A stretch of 64,000 bases of DNA from Ramlibacter sp. (GTDB lineage Bacteria; Pseudomonadota; Gammaproteobacteria; Burkholderiales; Burkholderiaceae_C): contig NZ_JAQGNQ010000066.1 of NCBI RefSeq assembly GCF_028291745.1, forward strand, positions 1 to 64,000, written 5' to 3'. The translations under genes and the position numbers were made by a program. The number at the start of each line of letters is the position of its first letter. Within the stretch, counting starts at the first letter, position 1. The notes under the pieces are model-generated. The model was not told the origin of the DNA, did not search any database, and saw nothing but the letters and a program-made list of their open reading frames with translations. This document shows, in pieces, positions 33,864 through 47,600 of the stretch.

Positions 33864-35771
33864 TTACGCCGCGTTCGGCGCGGGGTCGGCGGTGACCGAA
33901 GGACCGCCCGTGCCGCCGGAATTGCCGGCGCGCGGCGTGAAGTCCTTGGGCGGGCGCGGCTCCTTGCCGGCCATGATGTCGTCGATCTGCTCGGCGTCGA
34001 TGGTTTCCCACTCCAGCAGAGCCTGCGCCATGCGGTGCATCTTCTCGCTGTTGTCCTCGATCAGCTTGCGCGCCAGGGCGTACTGCTCGTCGATGATGCG
34101 CCGCACTTCGCCGTCGACCTTCTGCATGGTCTGCTCGGAGATGTTGGTGGTCTTGGTGATCGAGCGGCCGAGGAAGACCTCGCCCTCGTTTTCCGCGTAG
34201 ACCATCGGGCCCAGCGCATCGGTCATGCCGTAGCGCATCACCATGTCGCGCGCCAGGTGGGTGGCCCGCTCGAAGTCGTTGGAAGCGCCGGTGGTCATCT
34301 GGTGCATGAACACTTCTTCGGCGATCCGGCCGCCGAACAGCATGCTGATCTGGTTCAGCATGTAGTCGCGGTCGTAGCTGTAGCGGTCCTTCTCGGGCAG
34401 GCTCATGGTCACGCCCAGGGCGCGGCCGCGCGGGATGATGGTGACCTTGTGCACCGGGTCGCACTTGGGCAGCAGCTTGCCGATGATGGCGTGGCCGGAC
34501 TCGTGGTAGGCCGTGTTGCGCCGCTCTTCTTCCGGCATCACCATGGACTTGCGCTCCGGGCCCATGATGATCTTGTCCTTGGCCTTCTCGAAGTCCTGCA
34601 TCTCCACCACGCGCGCGGTGCGGCGGGCGGCCATGAGGGCGGCCTCGTTGCACAGGTTGGCGAGGTCGGCGCCGGACATGCCGGGCGTGCCGCGGGCGAT
34701 GATGCCGGGGTTGACGTCCTGCCCGATCGGGATCTTGCGCATGTGCACGTTCAGGATCTGCTCGCGGCCGCGGATGTCCGGCAGCGTCACGTAGACCTGG
34801 CGGTCGAAGCGGCCCGGGCGCAGCAGCGCGGCATCGAGGATGTCCGGTCGGTTGGTCGCGGCGATCACGATCACGCCCAGGTTGGTCTCGAAGCCGTCCA
34901 TCTCGACCAGCATCTGGTTCAGGGTCTGCTCGCGCTCGTCGTTGCCGCCGCCGAGACCGGCGCCACGCTGGCGGCCGACCGCGTCGATTTCGTCGACGAA
35001 GATGATGCAGGGGGCGTTCTTCTTGGCGTTCTCGAACATGTCGCGCACGCGGGCCGCGCCCACGCCGACGAACATCTCGACGAAGTCGGAGCCGGAAATC
35101 GAGAAGAACGGCACCTTGGCTTCGCCGGCGATGGCCTTGGCCAGCAGCGTCTTGCCGGTGCCCGGAGGACCGACCAGCAGCAGGCCGCGCGGGATGCGGC
35201 CACCCAGCTTCTGGAATTTCTGCGGGTCCTTGAGGAAGTCGACGACTTCCTTGGTTTCTTCCTTGGCCTCGTCGCAGCCGGCGACGTCGCTGAAGGTGAT
35301 CTGGTTGCTGCTCTCGTCGAGCATGCGCGCCTTGCTCTTGCCGAAGCTGAAGGCGCCGCCCTTGCCGCCGCCCTGCATCTGCCGCATGAAGTAGATCCAC
35401 ACGCCTATGAGCAGGAGCATCGGCCCCCAGCTCACGAGCAGCGTCATGAGGAGCGAGCCCTCTTCGCGCGGCTTGACGTCGAACTTGACGCCGTTGTTGA
35501 TCAGATCGCCGACCAGGCCGCGATCGAGGTAGGTGGCAGTGGTGCGCACCTTGCGGTCATCGGTGGTGACGGCCACGATCTCGGTGCCGCCCTGGCCCTC
35601 CTGGATGACGGCGTTCTTGATCTGCTTGTTGCGGACCTGTTCGAGGAAATCCGAGTAGCCGACGACGGAAGCTCCGGCACCGCCACGCGTATCGAATTGC
35701 TTGAATACGGTGAATAGCACCAGTGCGATCACCAGCCAGACGGCGATCTTGGAAAACCACTGATTGTTCAA
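33864..35771 (-). CDS. ftsH: ATP-dependent zinc metalloprotease FtsH
   Basis: 635 aa membrane AAA+ protease. TM segments are at about 8-24 and 108-129, Walker A GPPGTGKT at 201-208, Walker B IIFVDEID at 256-263 and the zinc motif HESGH at 423-427. Its substrates in well-studied bacteria include LpxC and SecY. TTG 35771 is the start: GGAG lies 8 nt upstream and [12 protein letters not shown] begins the conserved N-terminus. The frame runs open to 35837 but without conservation. It follows rlmE, the usual pair. Confidence 0.97.
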   Translation of the reverse strand: MNNQWFSKIAVWLVIALVLFTVFKQFDTRGGAGASVVGYSDFLEQVRNKQIKNAVIQEGQGGTEIVAVTTDDRKVRTTATYLDRGLVGDLINNGVKFDVKPREEGSLLMTLLVSWGPMLLLIGVWIYFMRQMQGGGKGGAFSFGKSKARMLDESSNQITFSDVAGCDEAKEETKEVVDFLKDPQKFQKLGGRIPRGLLLVGPPGTGKTLLAKAIAGEAKVPFFSISGSDFVEMFVGVGAARVRDMFENAKKNAPCIIFVDEIDAVGRQRGAGLGGGNDEREQTLNQMLVEMDGFETNLGVIVIAATNRPDILDAALLRPGRFDRQVYVTLPDIRGREQILNVHMRKIPIGQDVNPGIIARGTPGMSGADLANLCNEAALMAARRTARVVEMQDFEKAKDKIIMGPERKSMVMPEEERRNTAYHESGHAIIGKLLPKCDPVHKVTIIPRGRALGVTMSLPEKDRYSYDRDYMLNQISMLFGGRIAEEVFMHQMTTGASNDFERATHLARDMVMRYGMTDALGPMVYAENEGEVFLGRSITKTTNISEQTMQKVDGEVRRIIDEQYALARKLIEDNSEKMHRMAQALLEWETIDAEQIDDIMAGKEPRPPKDFTPRAGNSGGTGGPSVTADPAPNAA

Positions 35772-35918
35772 ACTGAGTCTCCGAGGGCGATATGGCCCAT
35801 CTCTAGCGGCAAGTGACGCCCATTCTAGGGGTTTCAAGCAGGCGGCCGGTCTATTTTTGGCCGGCGCTCCATAGGAAGAAACGCGCGCGTGATGCCGGAC
35901 AAGACGCCGCGTGACGAA

Positions 35919-36605
35919 TTATTCCGGGTTCGCGGCCTGGTCGGCTTTGGCGGGCTTCAAACCCATGCCGACCAGGAAGGTCTCCGAGGACTTGTCGCGC
36001 GACGCCTTGGGCTTGATCGGCTTGGCCATGCGGAACCGGTCCTTGAAGGCCTTCACCAGCTGACTGTAGCCGCTGCCGTGAAAAACCTTGCACACCAGGG
36101 CACCCTCCGGCTTCAGGTGCGCGCCGGCGAAGTCGAGCGCCAGTTCGACCAGGTGCGCGATGCGCGCCGAATCCGAGGACGGGATGCCTGAGAGATTGGG
36201 CGCCATGTCCGAGACCACCACGTCGGCCTTGCGGCCGGCAAGCAGCTTCTCGAGTTCCGCCGCGGGCCCGGGCTCCCCGAAGTCGCCCAGCACGAAGGTC
36301 ACGCCTTCCACCGGTTCCATCGGCAGGATGTCGACGGCCAGGATCTGTCCGGCCAGCACGCCCGCGGCGGCCCCCTGGGGCGCCAGCTTGCGCCGCACGT
36401 ACTGGCTCCAGGCGCCCGGCGCGGAGCCGAGATCGACCACCAGGTACCCGGGCTTGATCAGGCCGAGCGTCTCGTCGATCTCCTTGAGCTTGTAGGCGGC
36501 ACGGGCGCGGTAGCCCTCTTTCTGGGCGAGCTGGACGTAGGGGTCGCGGACGTGGTCGTTCAACCACGCCTTGTTGACCTTCTTGCTCTTGGTTTTGACT
36601 TTCAT
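35919..36605 (-). CDS. rlmE: 23S rRNA 2'-O-methyltransferase (U2552)
   Basis: 228 aa. It methylates the A-loop of 23S rRNA in the large subunit. The SAM-binding motif [13 protein letters not shown] is near 53-65, DMAPNLSG carries the catalytic aspartate, and the K-D-K-E type residues are preserved (K in RAAYKLKEI). Basic N-terminus [14 protein letters not shown]. It is upstream of ftsH in the same direction with a 147-bp gap, and divergent from the YhbY-like gene. Confidence 0.96.
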   Translation of the reverse strand: MKVKTKSKKVNKAWLNDHVRDPYVQLAQKEGYRARAAYKLKEIDETLGLIKPGYLVVDLGSAPGAWSQYVRRKLAPQGAAAGVLAGQILAVDILPMEPVEGVTFVLGDFGEPGPAAELEKLLAGRKADVVVSDMAPNLSGIPSSDSARIAHLVELALDFAGAHLKPEGALVCKVFHGSGYSQLVKAFKDRFRMAKPIKPKASRDKSSETFLVGMGLKPAKADQAANPE

Positions 36606-36637
36606 GTTCGTGTGCGCCGGAAGCCGATAATACGGGC

Positions 36638-37111
36638 ATGCCAGCAATCCAATTGAGTGTGGCCGAGCGCAAGGCGCATCGGGCCGAAGCCCATCACCTG
36701 GTCCCCGTGGTGATGATCGGCAATGACGGTCTCACCGCCGCCGTGAAGAAGGAGACCGACGCCGCCCTCAGTGCCCATGGCCTGATCAAGGTGCGGGTGC
36801 TCGGCGACGACCGCGAACAGCGCGAAGCCATCTACCAGCAACTGTGCGACGGTCTCAACGCCGCCCCGATCCAGCATATCGGCAAGCTGCTGGTCCTGTG
36901 GCGCCCGAAACCGGTGAAGACCAAGGCCGAGGACGAAGACCGCAAGGCGGGTCCGCGCGAATTCAAGGTCGTGAAGAACTCCAGCCGCGGCGGCCAGCGC
37001 CCCGAGGTGAAGCGCGTGCGCGTGCTGGGCAACCAGCGGCTGACCAGCGGCGGCAACGTGCGCAAGGCCAAGCCCAAGCAGAAGTCGGTCAAGAAGACAC
37101 GGGCCGGGTAA
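36638..37111 (+). CDS. YhbY-family (CRM-domain) RNA-binding protein
   Basis: 157 aa. The CRM domain spans residues 5-95 ([28 protein letters not shown], with the GNDG loop, and LVLWRP at the end). A highly basic tail of about 60 residues follows. Family members associate with pre-50S particles. GATAAT lies 6 nt before the ATG and no ribosome binding site is visible, so the mRNA may be leaderless. Its 3' end overlaps the opposite DUF4149 gene by 23 bp. Confidence 0.92.
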   Translation: MPAIQLSVAERKAHRAEAHHLVPVVMIGNDGLTAAVKKETDAALSAHGLIKVRVLGDDREQREAIYQQLCDGLNAAPIQHIGKLLVLWRPKPVKTKAEDEDRKAGPREFKVVKNSSRGGQRPEVKRVRVLGNQRLTSGGNVRKAKPKQKSVKKTRAG

Positions 37112-37520
37112 GGCCGCTCAGGCGCCAGAGCACCACCAGCGCGCACAGCCACTGCACCGCGTACAGCACGGTGCCGGCACCGTGCCAGAAAGCCAGGTCC
37201 TGGCGCGCGACGATGCGCGGCGCCACTGCGAATTCCTGCAGCAGGGCGGCCAGCATGCCGAGCAGCACATAGGCGATGGCGCCCCCGGCCCAGTGCATGC
37301 TGGGCTGGCCCTCGTCGTCACGCGCGGTGGCCAGCAGCAGCAATCCGCAGACGATCCCGACCCAGGTCTCGCCGCGGAACAGGTGCGCCGCCAGGCCGCC
37401 GGCCACCGCCGGCGACGAGGCGTTCGCGAACAGCAAGGGCACGGCCAGGAAGCCGATCGCACCCAGGCTGCCCCACCAGAGGGCGGCCGCCAGCAAGGTC
37501 AGTCGCGCCTTCCAGTGCAT
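37089..37520 (-). CDS. DUF4149-type membrane protein
   Basis: 143 aa with four membrane segments (about 8-30, 42-64, 76-96 and 112-134). It resembles small DUF4149 membrane proteins found near greA in betaproteobacteria; function unknown. It starts 5 nt after the greA stop, so it is cotranscribed with greA, and ends within the opposite YhbY-like gene. Confidence 0.8.
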   Translation of the reverse strand: MHWKARLTLLAAALWWGSLGAIGFLAVPLLFANASSPAVAGGLAAHLFRGETWVGIVCGLLLLATARDDEGQPSMHWAGGAIAYVLLGMLAALLQEFAVAPRIVARQDLAFWHGAGTVLYAVQWLCALVVLWRLSGLTRPVSS

Positions 37521-37525
37521 CGATG

Positions 37526-38002
37526 TCAGAGGTAGTGGACGGCCACGATTTCGTAGCGCTTGGTGCCGCCGGGCGCCTGCACTTCGGCCGTGTCGCCCTC
37601 TTCCTTGCCGATCAGGGCCCGGGCGATCGGGCTGGACACGTTGATCAGGCCCTGCTTCAGGTCGGCCTCGTCCTCGCCCACGATCTGGTACTTCACGGTC
37701 TCGCCGGAGGTCACTTCCTCCAGCTCGACGGTGGCGCCGAACACGACCTTGCCACCGGCGTCGAGCGACGACGGGTCGATGATCTGGGCGGCAGCCAGCT
37801 TGCTTTCGACTTCGCGAATGCGCCCTTCGATGAAGCCCTGGCGGTCCTTGGCGGCATCGTATTCGGCGTTTTCCGACAGGTCGCCCTGGGCGCGCGCTTC
37901 GGCGATCGCCTGGATCACGCCCGGGCGATCGACGGTCTTCAGGCGGTGCAGCTCGGTCTTGAGCTTTTCCGCGCCGCGCTTGGTGATGGGAATGGTGGCC
38001 AT
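37526..38002 (-). CDS. greA: Transcription elongation factor GreA
   Basis: 158 aa. An N-terminal coiled coil with the acidic tip ([23 protein letters not shown]) is at about 31-53, followed by an FKBP-like C-terminal domain ending [16 protein letters not shown]. It stimulates cleavage of backtracked RNA in RNA polymerase. A terminator-like hairpin sits only 27 bp before its start. Confidence 0.97.
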   Translation of the reverse strand: MATIPITKRGAEKLKTELHRLKTVDRPGVIQAIAEARAQGDLSENAEYDAAKDRQGFIEGRIREVESKLAAAQIIDPSSLDAGGKVVFGATVELEEVTSGETVKYQIVGEDEADLKQGLINVSSPIARALIGKEEGDTAEVQAPGGTKRYEIVAVHYL

Positions 38003-38020
38003 CGAAAGTCTCCGGATCCA

Positions 38021-38054
38021 AAATGAAAACCGCCGAACGAGGACGCCCGGCGGT
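38021..38054 (-). terminator. greA: Terminator/attenuator hairpin in greA leader
   Basis: On the minus strand ACCGCCG...CGGCGGT (arms 38054-38048 and 38035-38029, 12-nt loop) is followed by TTTTCATTTT. A CATAAT box lies just upstream (38067-38062 region), and CCCGCG/CGCGGG forms another hairpin next to the kdoO stop. There is no room for a promoter between the T run and greA. Either read-through or an attenuated leader RNA feeds greA. Confidence 0.65.
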
Positions 38055-38093
38055 GATGCAGGGAATTATGCCCGCGAAAGCCGCGGGGCCCCC

Positions 38094-38963
38094 TCAGATG
38101 AGCGGATGCCCTGCCAGCCGGGTCAGGATCGCCAGCGGGCTGGCCGCCGGCGCGTACTGCCGCTCGACCGGCAGGTGGAAAGTCTGCTCCAGCATGTGCT
38201 GGCCGGACATCGCCGCATGCACGGTGTGATCCGAAAAACAGATCCAGGTGCTGCCCGACGGGAAGGCGACGGTCTGCTGCGGCGACTCGCGCTGATAGCC
38301 CTCGTCGGCCTTCATGCGGTCGTGCATCTGCAGCATCAGGTGGTCGTACTCGCTACGCAGGCTCTTGGTGACGTGCAGCGAGCGCAGCAGCTTCGCCTGC
38401 CAGGGCGAATACGCAGTGGCCTGCGGGAGGTAGCGCTTCGCCACGTCCTCGAAGGGCTCGCCCACGCGCCAGATGCGCGGCTGCCCCTGCGGGTTGATGT
38501 TGCTGAAGACCCGCAGGATGCGCTCGCCGCGATTCGGCCGCGAAGGAAAGGCATCGACGTGCAGGCGACGGTCGTCGGCCCGCACCGACTGCTTGCGCGT
38601 GGAGACATCGGTCGGTCGCAGGCTGGTGGGTGCCGGCCGCAGGTGCGCGTCGTAGGCCGGGAACAGGCCGTGGATGAGCGCGCGCGCCTGGCCAGCGAAG
38701 CGACCCATCATGCCGCTCACCCGGGCGCGCGCTGCCTCGTCGCCGGCGACGCCCTTGAGCGCGCCGCGCGCATCCAGGCTGATGTTGCGCGCATCCTGGG
38801 CCAGCAGCGCCGGGGACAGCAAGGCCGTCTCGGCCGGCTCCATGCGGAAGGCCAGGCCCGGGAAGAACAGCACCCGCCCGGCCTCGACCGCCTCGACCCA
38901 GCCGGGCTCGCTGACCGCGCCCGACCACTCGGTCAGGGGCACGGTGACGATGGCCTCGGTCAT
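38094..38963 (-). CDS. kdoO: Kdo 3-hydroxylase (Fe(II)/2-oxoglutarate dioxygenase)
   Basis: 289 aa, Kdo_hydroxy family. It hydroxylates the Kdo sugar of Kdo2-lipid A, as known in Burkholderia and Yersinia. Likely iron ligands are H135 and D137 (RLHVDAF) and a distal histidine at H246 or H249 (SDHTVHA); an arginine-rich segment for 2-oxoglutarate lies between. It starts 4 bp after the carB stop, so it is inserted between carB and greA in the car operon. Confidence 0.88.
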   Translation of the reverse strand: MTEAIVTVPLTEWSGAVSEPGWVEAVEAGRVLFFPGLAFRMEPAETALLSPALLAQDARNISLDARGALKGVAGDEAARARVSGMMGRFAGQARALIHGLFPAYDAHLRPAPTSLRPTDVSTRKQSVRADDRRLHVDAFPSRPNRGERILRVFSNINPQGQPRIWRVGEPFEDVAKRYLPQATAYSPWQAKLLRSLHVTKSLRSEYDHLMLQMHDRMKADEGYQRESPQQTVAFPSGSTWICFSDHTVHAAMSGQHMLEQTFHLPVERQYAPAASPLAILTRLAGHPLI

Positions 38964-38967
38964 TGGC

Positions 38968-42237
<3,270 letters not shown>

Positions 42238-42239
42238 GA

Positions 42240-43409
42240 TTACTTCTTCTTCGCGTCCATCAGGCCGGTGAAGCGGTCGAACAGGTAGCCGATATCGTGC
42301 GGGCCGGGGGATGCTTCCGGGTGACCCTGAAAGCAGAACGCGGGCTGGTCCGTGCGGGCCAGGCCCTGCAGCGTGCCGTCGAACAGGCTGATGTGCGTGG
42401 CCCGCAGGTTCCCGGGCAGCGTCTTCTCGTCCACCGCAAAGCCGTGGTTCTGGCTGGTGATGCTCACGCGGCCAGAGTCGAGATCCTTCACCGGATGGTT
42501 GGCACCGTGGTGGCCGAACTTCATCTTGAAGGTCTTGGCGCCGGAGGCCAGCGCCATGATCTGGTGGCCCAGGCAGATGCCGAAGGTGGGATAGCCCGCG
42601 TCGATCAGTTCACGGGTGGCGGCGATCGCGTAGTCGCAAGGCTCCGGGTCGCCGGGGCCGTTGGAGAGGAACACGCCATCCGGGTTGAGCTTGCGCACCT
42701 CGGCCGCCGGCGTCTGCGCCGGCACCACGGTCACCTTGCAGCCGCGTTCGGCCAGCATGCGCAGGATGTTCTTCTTCACGCCGTAGTCGAAGGCGACGAC
42801 GTGGTATTTCGCGTTTTCCAGCCGGCCGTAGCCGGTGCCGAGTTGCCACTCGGTCTGGTCCCAGCCGTAGCTTTTGGCGACCGATACTTCCCGGGCCAGG
42901 TCGAGGCCGGCCATCGACTTCTCGGCGCGGGCCCTGGCGATGGCTTGGTCGATCCGTGCGGGGGTGACCTCCTGCCCCTTGGCCAGCGCGACGATGCAGC
43001 CGTTCTGCGCGCCCTTGCTGCGCAGGATGCGGGTGAGCTTGCGGGTGTCGATGTCGGCGATGCCGACGGTGTTCTCGCGCTGCAGGTATTGCTGCAGGGT
43101 CATGTCGGCGCGGAAGCTGGAGGCGATCAGCGGCAGGTCGCGGATGATCAGGCCGGCGGCGTGCACCTTGCCGGCTTCGACATCTTCGGCGTTGACGCCG
43201 TAGTTGCCGATGTGCGGATAGGTGAGCGTGACGATCTGGTGCGCGTAGCTCGGGTCCGTCAGGATTTCCTGGTAGCCGGTGAGCGCCGTGTTGAACACGA
43301 CCTCCCCGGTGCTGGAACCGGCGGCGCCGATGGAGCTGCCGACAAAGACGGTGCCGTCTGCGAGCGCCAGGATGGCGGGCGGGAAAGCTCCCTGAAGCGA
43401 CGAAAGCAC
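42240..43409 (-). CDS. carA: Carbamoyl-phosphate synthase small subunit
   Basis: 389 aa glutamine amidotransferase subunit. Class-I GATase nucleophile C279 in GICLGHQ, with the His/Glu pair in [11 protein letters not shown]. The N-terminal [15 protein letters not shown] is characteristic. GTG 43409 was chosen because GGAG lies 8 nt upstream; the open frame further up crosses repeats and is not conserved. Confidence 0.97.
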   Translation of the reverse strand: MLSSLQGAFPPAILALADGTVFVGSSIGAAGSSTGEVVFNTALTGYQEILTDPSYAHQIVTLTYPHIGNYGVNAEDVEAGKVHAAGLIIRDLPLIASSFRADMTLQQYLQRENTVGIADIDTRKLTRILRSKGAQNGCIVALAKGQEVTPARIDQAIARARAEKSMAGLDLAREVSVAKSYGWDQTEWQLGTGYGRLENAKYHVVAFDYGVKKNILRMLAERGCKVTVVPAQTPAAEVRKLNPDGVFLSNGPGDPEPCDYAIAATRELIDAGYPTFGICLGHQIMALASGAKTFKMKFGHHGANHPVKDLDSGRVSITSQNHGFAVDEKTLPGNLRATHISLFDGTLQGLARTDQPAFCFQGHPEASPGPHDIGYLFDRFTGLMDAKKK

Positions 43410-43532
43410 TGGGTTCTCCGGATGATTACGGTACGCCCAGAAACGCGACCAAGAGCGGAACTCTCGATGTTGCTTTTTTTCGGGGGAGAGGCTGGATGCG
43501 CTACGGGCGTAGGGTTGGGGGAAAAGCCTCTG

Positions 43533-43538
43533 ATTATA
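43533..43538 (-). promoter_or_regulatory. carA: -10 box of carA
   Basis: Perfect TATAAT on the minus strand, 124 bp before the carA GTG. No convincing -35 hexamer is seen 17 bp further up. Confidence 0.55.
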
Positions 43539-43583
43539 GCGCGAGGAGGGGTTTTCCCTCGGGCGTGGTCGGGTTGGCCGATT

Positions 43584-43691
43584 CGGGGCTCGGGGCTCGG
43601 GGCTCGGGGCTTCGTAGGCTGGGCTTCGCGCAGCGAACCCCAGCAACGGAGCATCGCTGGGGTGCGGCTTCGCCGCAGCCCAGCCTACGAA
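43584..43691. repeat. Tandem heptamer plus large palindrome upstream of carA
   Basis: Four exact copies of CGGGGCT (43584-43611) abut a palindrome whose outer arms, TTCGTAGGCTGGGCT at 43611-43625 and AGCCCAGCCTACGAA at 43677-43691, match over 15 bp. Each half folds again (GCGGCTTCGCCGC on the right; a similar arm on the left). The form is that of a paired REP/BIME-like element, different in sequence from the dnaX/nnr family. Confidence 0.7.
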
Positions 43692-43713
43692 TGGCGCGAA
43701 TGCGGCGCCCGGG

Positions 43714-44493
43714 TCACGGCGCCCGCCCCGCCGCACTGGCGTGCAGGCAAATCGCCGCCGCCGCGCCGACATTGAGCGACTCCTCGCCCCCGGGCTGCAC
43801 GATGCGCACGAACCGCGTTGCCCGCTCGGCCAGCGCCGCGCTCACGCCCTGCCCTTCATGCCCCAGCACCCACGCGCAGGGCCAGGGCAGCGCCGCGCGG
43901 TGCAGGTACTCGCCCTGATGTGAACTGGTCGCGAGCAATGGCACTTGCAAGCCGGAAAGCGCTTCCAGCGTGAGCCCCTCGATGAGGCACAGCCCGAAAT
44001 GTGCGCCCATCCCCGCGCGCAGCACTTTCGGACTCCACAGCGCCGCGGTGCCCTTCATGGCCAGCACCTGGCGGAACCCGAAGGCCCCGGCGCTGCGCAG
44101 GATCGTGCCGACGTTGCCGGCATCCTGCAGGCCGTCGAGGATCACGCTCGCCACATCGCCCTGCACTTGCGGCTGCGAAGGCAGCGGCAGCACGAAGCCC
44201 ATGGGCGCCGGCGACTCCAGTCCGCTGACCGTCGCGAACAGCGCGTCGTCGACAACCACCACCTTGCCACCGGCAGCCACCCACTGGTGGCCGGCGAGGT
44301 CGAAATAGGAAGCCTGGAACACCGCATGCGAGGGCTGCAGCCCCCGCTGCAAGGCGGCACGGCACAGATGCTCGCCCTCGAGCCAGACCCGCTCCTGCTT
44401 GCGGTAAGCCGTGCTGTCCTGGGCCAGCCGCCGCAGCTCTTTCAGCAGCGCGTTGTCGCGCGAGGCGATGTGCTGCGGACCCGTGGAGGTCAC
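43714..44493 (-). CDS. TrmH/SpoU-family RNA methyltransferase
   Basis: 259 aa SPOUT enzyme for 2'-O-methylation of rRNA or tRNA ribose. Motifs: [32 protein letters not shown] and the knot motif [20 protein letters not shown]. An N-terminal substrate-binding domain is present (residues 1-95). GTG 44493 overlaps the rnhB stop as GTGA. The precise target is not decided; it resembles the RlmB/TsnR-like group. Confidence 0.9.
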   Translation of the reverse strand: MTSTGPQHIASRDNALLKELRRLAQDSTAYRKQERVWLEGEHLCRAALQRGLQPSHAVFQASYFDLAGHQWVAAGGKVVVVDDALFATVSGLESPAPMGFVLPLPSQPQVQGDVASVILDGLQDAGNVGTILRSAGAFGFRQVLAMKGTAALWSPKVLRAGMGAHFGLCLIEGLTLEALSGLQVPLLATSSHQGEYLHRAALPWPCAWVLGHEGQGVSAALAERATRFVRIVQPGGEESLNVGAAAAICLHASAAGRAP

Positions 44494-45200
44494 GAGAGCT
44501 GGACGGAGACCGTCACGCCCTCGCGGGTGGCGAACTGCGCCGCCACCGGTGCGAAGTGGCGGCGATGGTGCACGCACGGGCCGTGCTTGCGCAGCGCCTC
44601 GAGGTGTTCCGGCGTGCTGTAGCCCTTGTGGGCCGCGAAGCCGTATTGCGGGAACTGCTGGTGCAGTTCCACCAGCATGCGGTCGCGCGTGACCTTGGCG
44701 ATGATGGAAGCAGCGGAGATCGACTTGATCTTGGCATCGCCATCGACGATGGCCTCGGAGAGGATCTCCCACTTGGGCAGGCGATTGCCATCGACCAGCA
44801 CCTTGACAGGTTTGAGCCGCAGCCCTTCGACGGCGCGTTTCATGGCCAGCATGGTCGCGTGGAAGATGTTGATCTCGTCGATCTCCAGCACGCTGGCCAT
44901 GCCCACCGAGCAGCACAGGGCCTTCTCGCGGATCTTGTCGTACAGCCGGTCGCGTTGCAGCGGCGTCAAGACCTTGGAGTCGTTGACGCCCAGGATGCGT
45001 TTCTTGTCATCCAGGATCACCGCGGCGGCCACCACCGGGCCGGCCAAGGGGCCGCGGCCCGCTTCGTCCACGCCCGCGATCAGCCCGATCGGGTCGGGAA
45101 AGAGCAGCGGCTTCTGCACCGCCTTGGCCTGCTTCGTCCGGATCGTCGAGGTGACGATGGGCCGCACCGGCTCAGGAGGCGAGGACTTTTTCGATGGCAT
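44490..45200 (-). CDS. rnhB: Ribonuclease HII
   Basis: 236 aa as drawn. It removes ribonucleotides from DNA. Catalytic D45 and E46 ([21 protein letters not shown]), with later DGN and [10 protein letters not shown] motifs. The start is uncertain: ATG 45200 overlaps lpxB by 29 bp, while GTG 45167 would begin 5 bp after the lpxB stop; neither has a good ribosome binding site, and the extra 11 residues are not conserved in the family. Confidence 0.93.
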   Translation of the reverse strand: MPSKKSSPPEPVRPIVTSTIRTKQAKAVQKPLLFPDPIGLIAGVDEAGRGPLAGPVVAAAVILDDKKRILGVNDSKVLTPLQRDRLYDKIREKALCCSVGMASVLEIDEINIFHATMLAMKRAVEGLRLKPVKVLVDGNRLPKWEILSEAIVDGDAKIKSISAASIIAKVTRDRMLVELHQQFPQYGFAAHKGYSTPEHLEALRKHGPCVHHRRHFAPVAAQFATREGVTVSVQLS

Positions 45201-46311
45201 CGGTGGCGAGAGTGGCGGTGTCGCGCTTCAGGTCGGCATGCAGGGCGCGAAATTTCTCCTGCACGGAGCGCATTCTGTCAGGGCTCGCCAGCCACTCGCC
45301 GAGCGCCCGGGCCAGCAAGTCGGGTTTTGCGTTGGACTGCAGCAACTCGGGCACCACGAAATCCCGGCACAGGATGTTGGGCAGGCCCACCCAGGGCAGC
45401 AGGTGGCGCGGCTTCATCAGCGCGTACGTGAGCCAGCTGGTGCGGTAGGAGATCACCATCGGCCGCTTGAACAGCGCCGTCTCCAGGGTCGCGGTGCCGC
45501 TGGCCACCAGCGCCACGTCGCAGGCGGCCAGCGCCGCATGCGACTGGCCGGTGACGATGGTCAGGTGCCGCGGCGCCGGTCCGCGTCGCGCGATCTCGCC
45601 GATGCGCGCCTGCAGCGCCGGCACCGCCGGCAGCACGAACCAGGTGTCGCCACGCTGCTTCTCCAGCATCGCCGCGGCCTTGAGGAAGCGGGCGGTGTGC
45701 GCCTCGATCTCCGAGGCGCGACTGCCCGGTAGCACCGCAACCACCTTGGCATCGGCGGGCAGCCCCAGCTTGCGGCGCGCGCCCGCCTGGTCGGGCTCCA
45801 TGGGGATCACGCTGGCCAGCGGATGGCCGACATAGGTCGAAGCCACGCCATGGCGCGCCAGCAGTTCCGGCTCGAACGGGAAGATGCACAGCACGTGGTC
45901 GCAGGCGCGCTTCAGCTTTTCCACGCGCTTCATGCGCCAGGCCCAGATCGAGGGGCACACGAAGTGCACGGTCTTGATGCCGGCGGCACGCAGCTGGGAT
46001 TCCAGGCCCAGGTTGAAGTCGGGTGCGTCGACGCCGATGAAGACATCGGGGCGGTCGGCCAGCAGGCGGTGGCGCAGGTCGTCGCGGATGCGCAGGATCT
46101 CGCGCAGGTGCCTGAGCACTTCCGCATAGCCGCTGACGGCGAGCTTCTCCGCGGGCCACCAGGACAGGAAGTGGCGCGCGTCCATCTGCGCGCCGCCGAT
46201 GCCGCCGGCGCCCAGCTCCGGCCAGCGCGCGCGCATGGCGTCCAGGACGTGGCCGGCCAGCAAGTCGCCGGAGGCCTCACCGGCGACCATCGCGAAGCGT
46301 GGATGTGGCAT
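45172..46311 (-). CDS. lpxB: Lipid A disaccharide synthase
   Basis: 379 aa, GT19. It joins UDP-diacylglucosamine and lipid X to form the lipid A disaccharide at the inner membrane. Motifs: [46 protein letters not shown] and [17 protein letters not shown]. It begins immediately after the lpxA stop with no gap. Confidence 0.97.
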   Translation of the reverse strand: MPHPRFAMVAGEASGDLLAGHVLDAMRARWPELGAGGIGGAQMDARHFLSWWPAEKLAVSGYAEVLRHLREILRIRDDLRHRLLADRPDVFIGVDAPDFNLGLESQLRAAGIKTVHFVCPSIWAWRMKRVEKLKRACDHVLCIFPFEPELLARHGVASTYVGHPLASVIPMEPDQAGARRKLGLPADAKVVAVLPGSRASEIEAHTARFLKAAAMLEKQRGDTWFVLPAVPALQARIGEIARRGPAPRHLTIVTGQSHAALAACDVALVASGTATLETALFKRPMVISYRTSWLTYALMKPRHLLPWVGLPNILCRDFVVPELLQSNAKPDLLARALGEWLASPDRMRSVQEKFRALHADLKRDTATLATDAIEKVLAS

Positions 46312-47112
46312 CTAGCGGGCAATGCCGCGGGTGGCACCCGCGAGGAATTCACTCATGAGCGCTACTTCGCCCGCCGCCTGCGGCATCGGCCCGGCGAGCG
46401 CCGCGATGGCCGCCATCGCATCCTGCAGCGTGCGCCCTTCGCGATAGAGCAGCTTGTGCATCTGCTTGACCGCGGCGATTCGCCCCTCGCTGAAGTCACG
46501 CCGCCGCAGGCCCACGGTGTTGACGCCGCGCACCGCCAGCGGATTGCCGTCGACCAGCATGAAGGGCGGGACGTCCTGCGAGACCGCGCTGGCGAAGCCC
46601 ACCATGGCATGCGCGCCGACCTTCACGAACTGGTGGATGCCGGTGAGGCCGCCCACCGTCACCCAGTCGCCCAGCTCGACGTGGCCGCCCAGCGTGGTGT
46701 TGTTGGCCAGGGTCGTGCGGTTGCCCACCACGCAATCGTGCGCGATGTGCGTGTACGCCATGATCCAGTTGTCGTCGCCGATGCGCGTGACGCCCTTGTC
46801 CTGCACCGTGCCGATGTGCAGCGTGGCGAATTCGCGGATCGTGTTGCGCTCGCCGATCACCAGCTCGCAGGGCTCGCCCTGGTACTTCTTGTCCTGGTTG
46901 ATCGCGCCGACCGAGCAGAACTGGAAGATCCGGTTGTCACGACCGATCGTGGTGTGGCCCTCGACCACCACGTGCGGTCCCACCGTGGTGCCGGCAGCGA
47001 TCTTCACGTGCGGGCCGATCACCGTGTACGGGCCGACCGTGACGCCCGCATCCAGCTGCGCCTTGGGATCGATGATGGCGGTGGGATGGATGCCGGGCAT
47101 CGCTGCGTTCAC
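46312..47112 (-). CDS. lpxA: UDP-GlcNAc acyltransferase
   Basis: 266 aa, first step of lipid A synthesis. It has a left-handed beta-helix of hexapeptide repeats, catalytic His in [12 protein letters not shown], and the C-terminal helical domain. The start is GTG 47112 or ATG 47100 (four residues shorter); neither has a clear ribosome binding site. It lies 7 bp after fabZ. Confidence 0.96.
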   Translation of the reverse strand: MNAAMPGIHPTAIIDPKAQLDAGVTVGPYTVIGPHVKIAAGTTVGPHVVVEGHTTIGRDNRIFQFCSVGAINQDKKYQGEPCELVIGERNTIREFATLHIGTVQDKGVTRIGDDNWIMAYTHIAHDCVVGNRTTLANNTTLGGHVELGDWVTVGGLTGIHQFVKVGAHAMVGFASAVSQDVPPFMLVDGNPLAVRGVNTVGLRRRDFSEGRIAAVKQMHKLLYREGRTLQDAMAAIAALAGPMPQAAGEVALMSEFLAGATRGIAR

Positions 47113-47119
47113 GGCTTGC

Positions 47120-47569
47120 TCAGGCGATGCTGCGCATCGTGCACATCAGCTCGGCCTCGCAGGCGACCTCGTCGCCCACGCGCGCCGTGCCCTTGAACTT
47201 GTAGATGCCGGCCCGGGCGCGCTCGAGCGTCACGTCCATGATCAGCTGGTCGCCCGGCTCCACCGGCCGCTTGAAGCGCGCACCGTCGATCCCGGCGAAG
47301 TAGATGACCGAGTTGCTGTCGGGCGCCGCGCCTTCGTTGGCGAAGGCCAGCAGGGCCGCGGACTGCGCCATCGCCTCGAGGATCAGCACGCCCGGCATCA
47401 CCGGCCGATGCGGGAAGTGGCCGGCGAAGAACGGCTCGTTGATCGTGACGTTCTTCAGGGCCTTGATGCTCTTGCCGCCATCGACGGCCAGCACACGGTC
47501 CACCAGCAGGATCGGATAACGGTGCGGCAGTTTCTTCAGGATCTGGTGGATGTCGAGCGTGGTGGTCAT
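47120..47569 (-). CDS. fabZ: 3-hydroxyacyl-ACP dehydratase
   Basis: 149 aa hot-dog-fold enzyme of fatty acid elongation. Catalytic H51 and E65 ([19 protein letters not shown]). It shares the 3-hydroxyacyl-ACP pool with LpxA and LpxD, which flank it. Confidence 0.97.
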   Translation of the reverse strand: MTTTLDIHQILKKLPHRYPILLVDRVLAVDGGKSIKALKNVTINEPFFAGHFPHRPVMPGVLILEAMAQSAALLAFANEGAAPDSNSVIYFAGIDGARFKRPVEPGDQLIMDVTLERARAGIYKFKGTARVGDEVACEAELMCTMRSIA

Positions 47570-47600
47570 GATTGAGTTGCCGCCGGGCCGAGCGTGGGCC

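Larger units (their letters stand above)
43410..43713. other. carA upstream region
   Basis: A 304-bp gap between the methyltransferase gene and carA, both minus strand. It holds a TATAAT box for carA (43538-43533), a leader of about 120 nt with an A7 stretch on the transcript strand, a tandem heptamer repeat and a large palindrome. No pyrimidine attenuator hairpin with a T run was found before carA. Confidence 0.55.
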
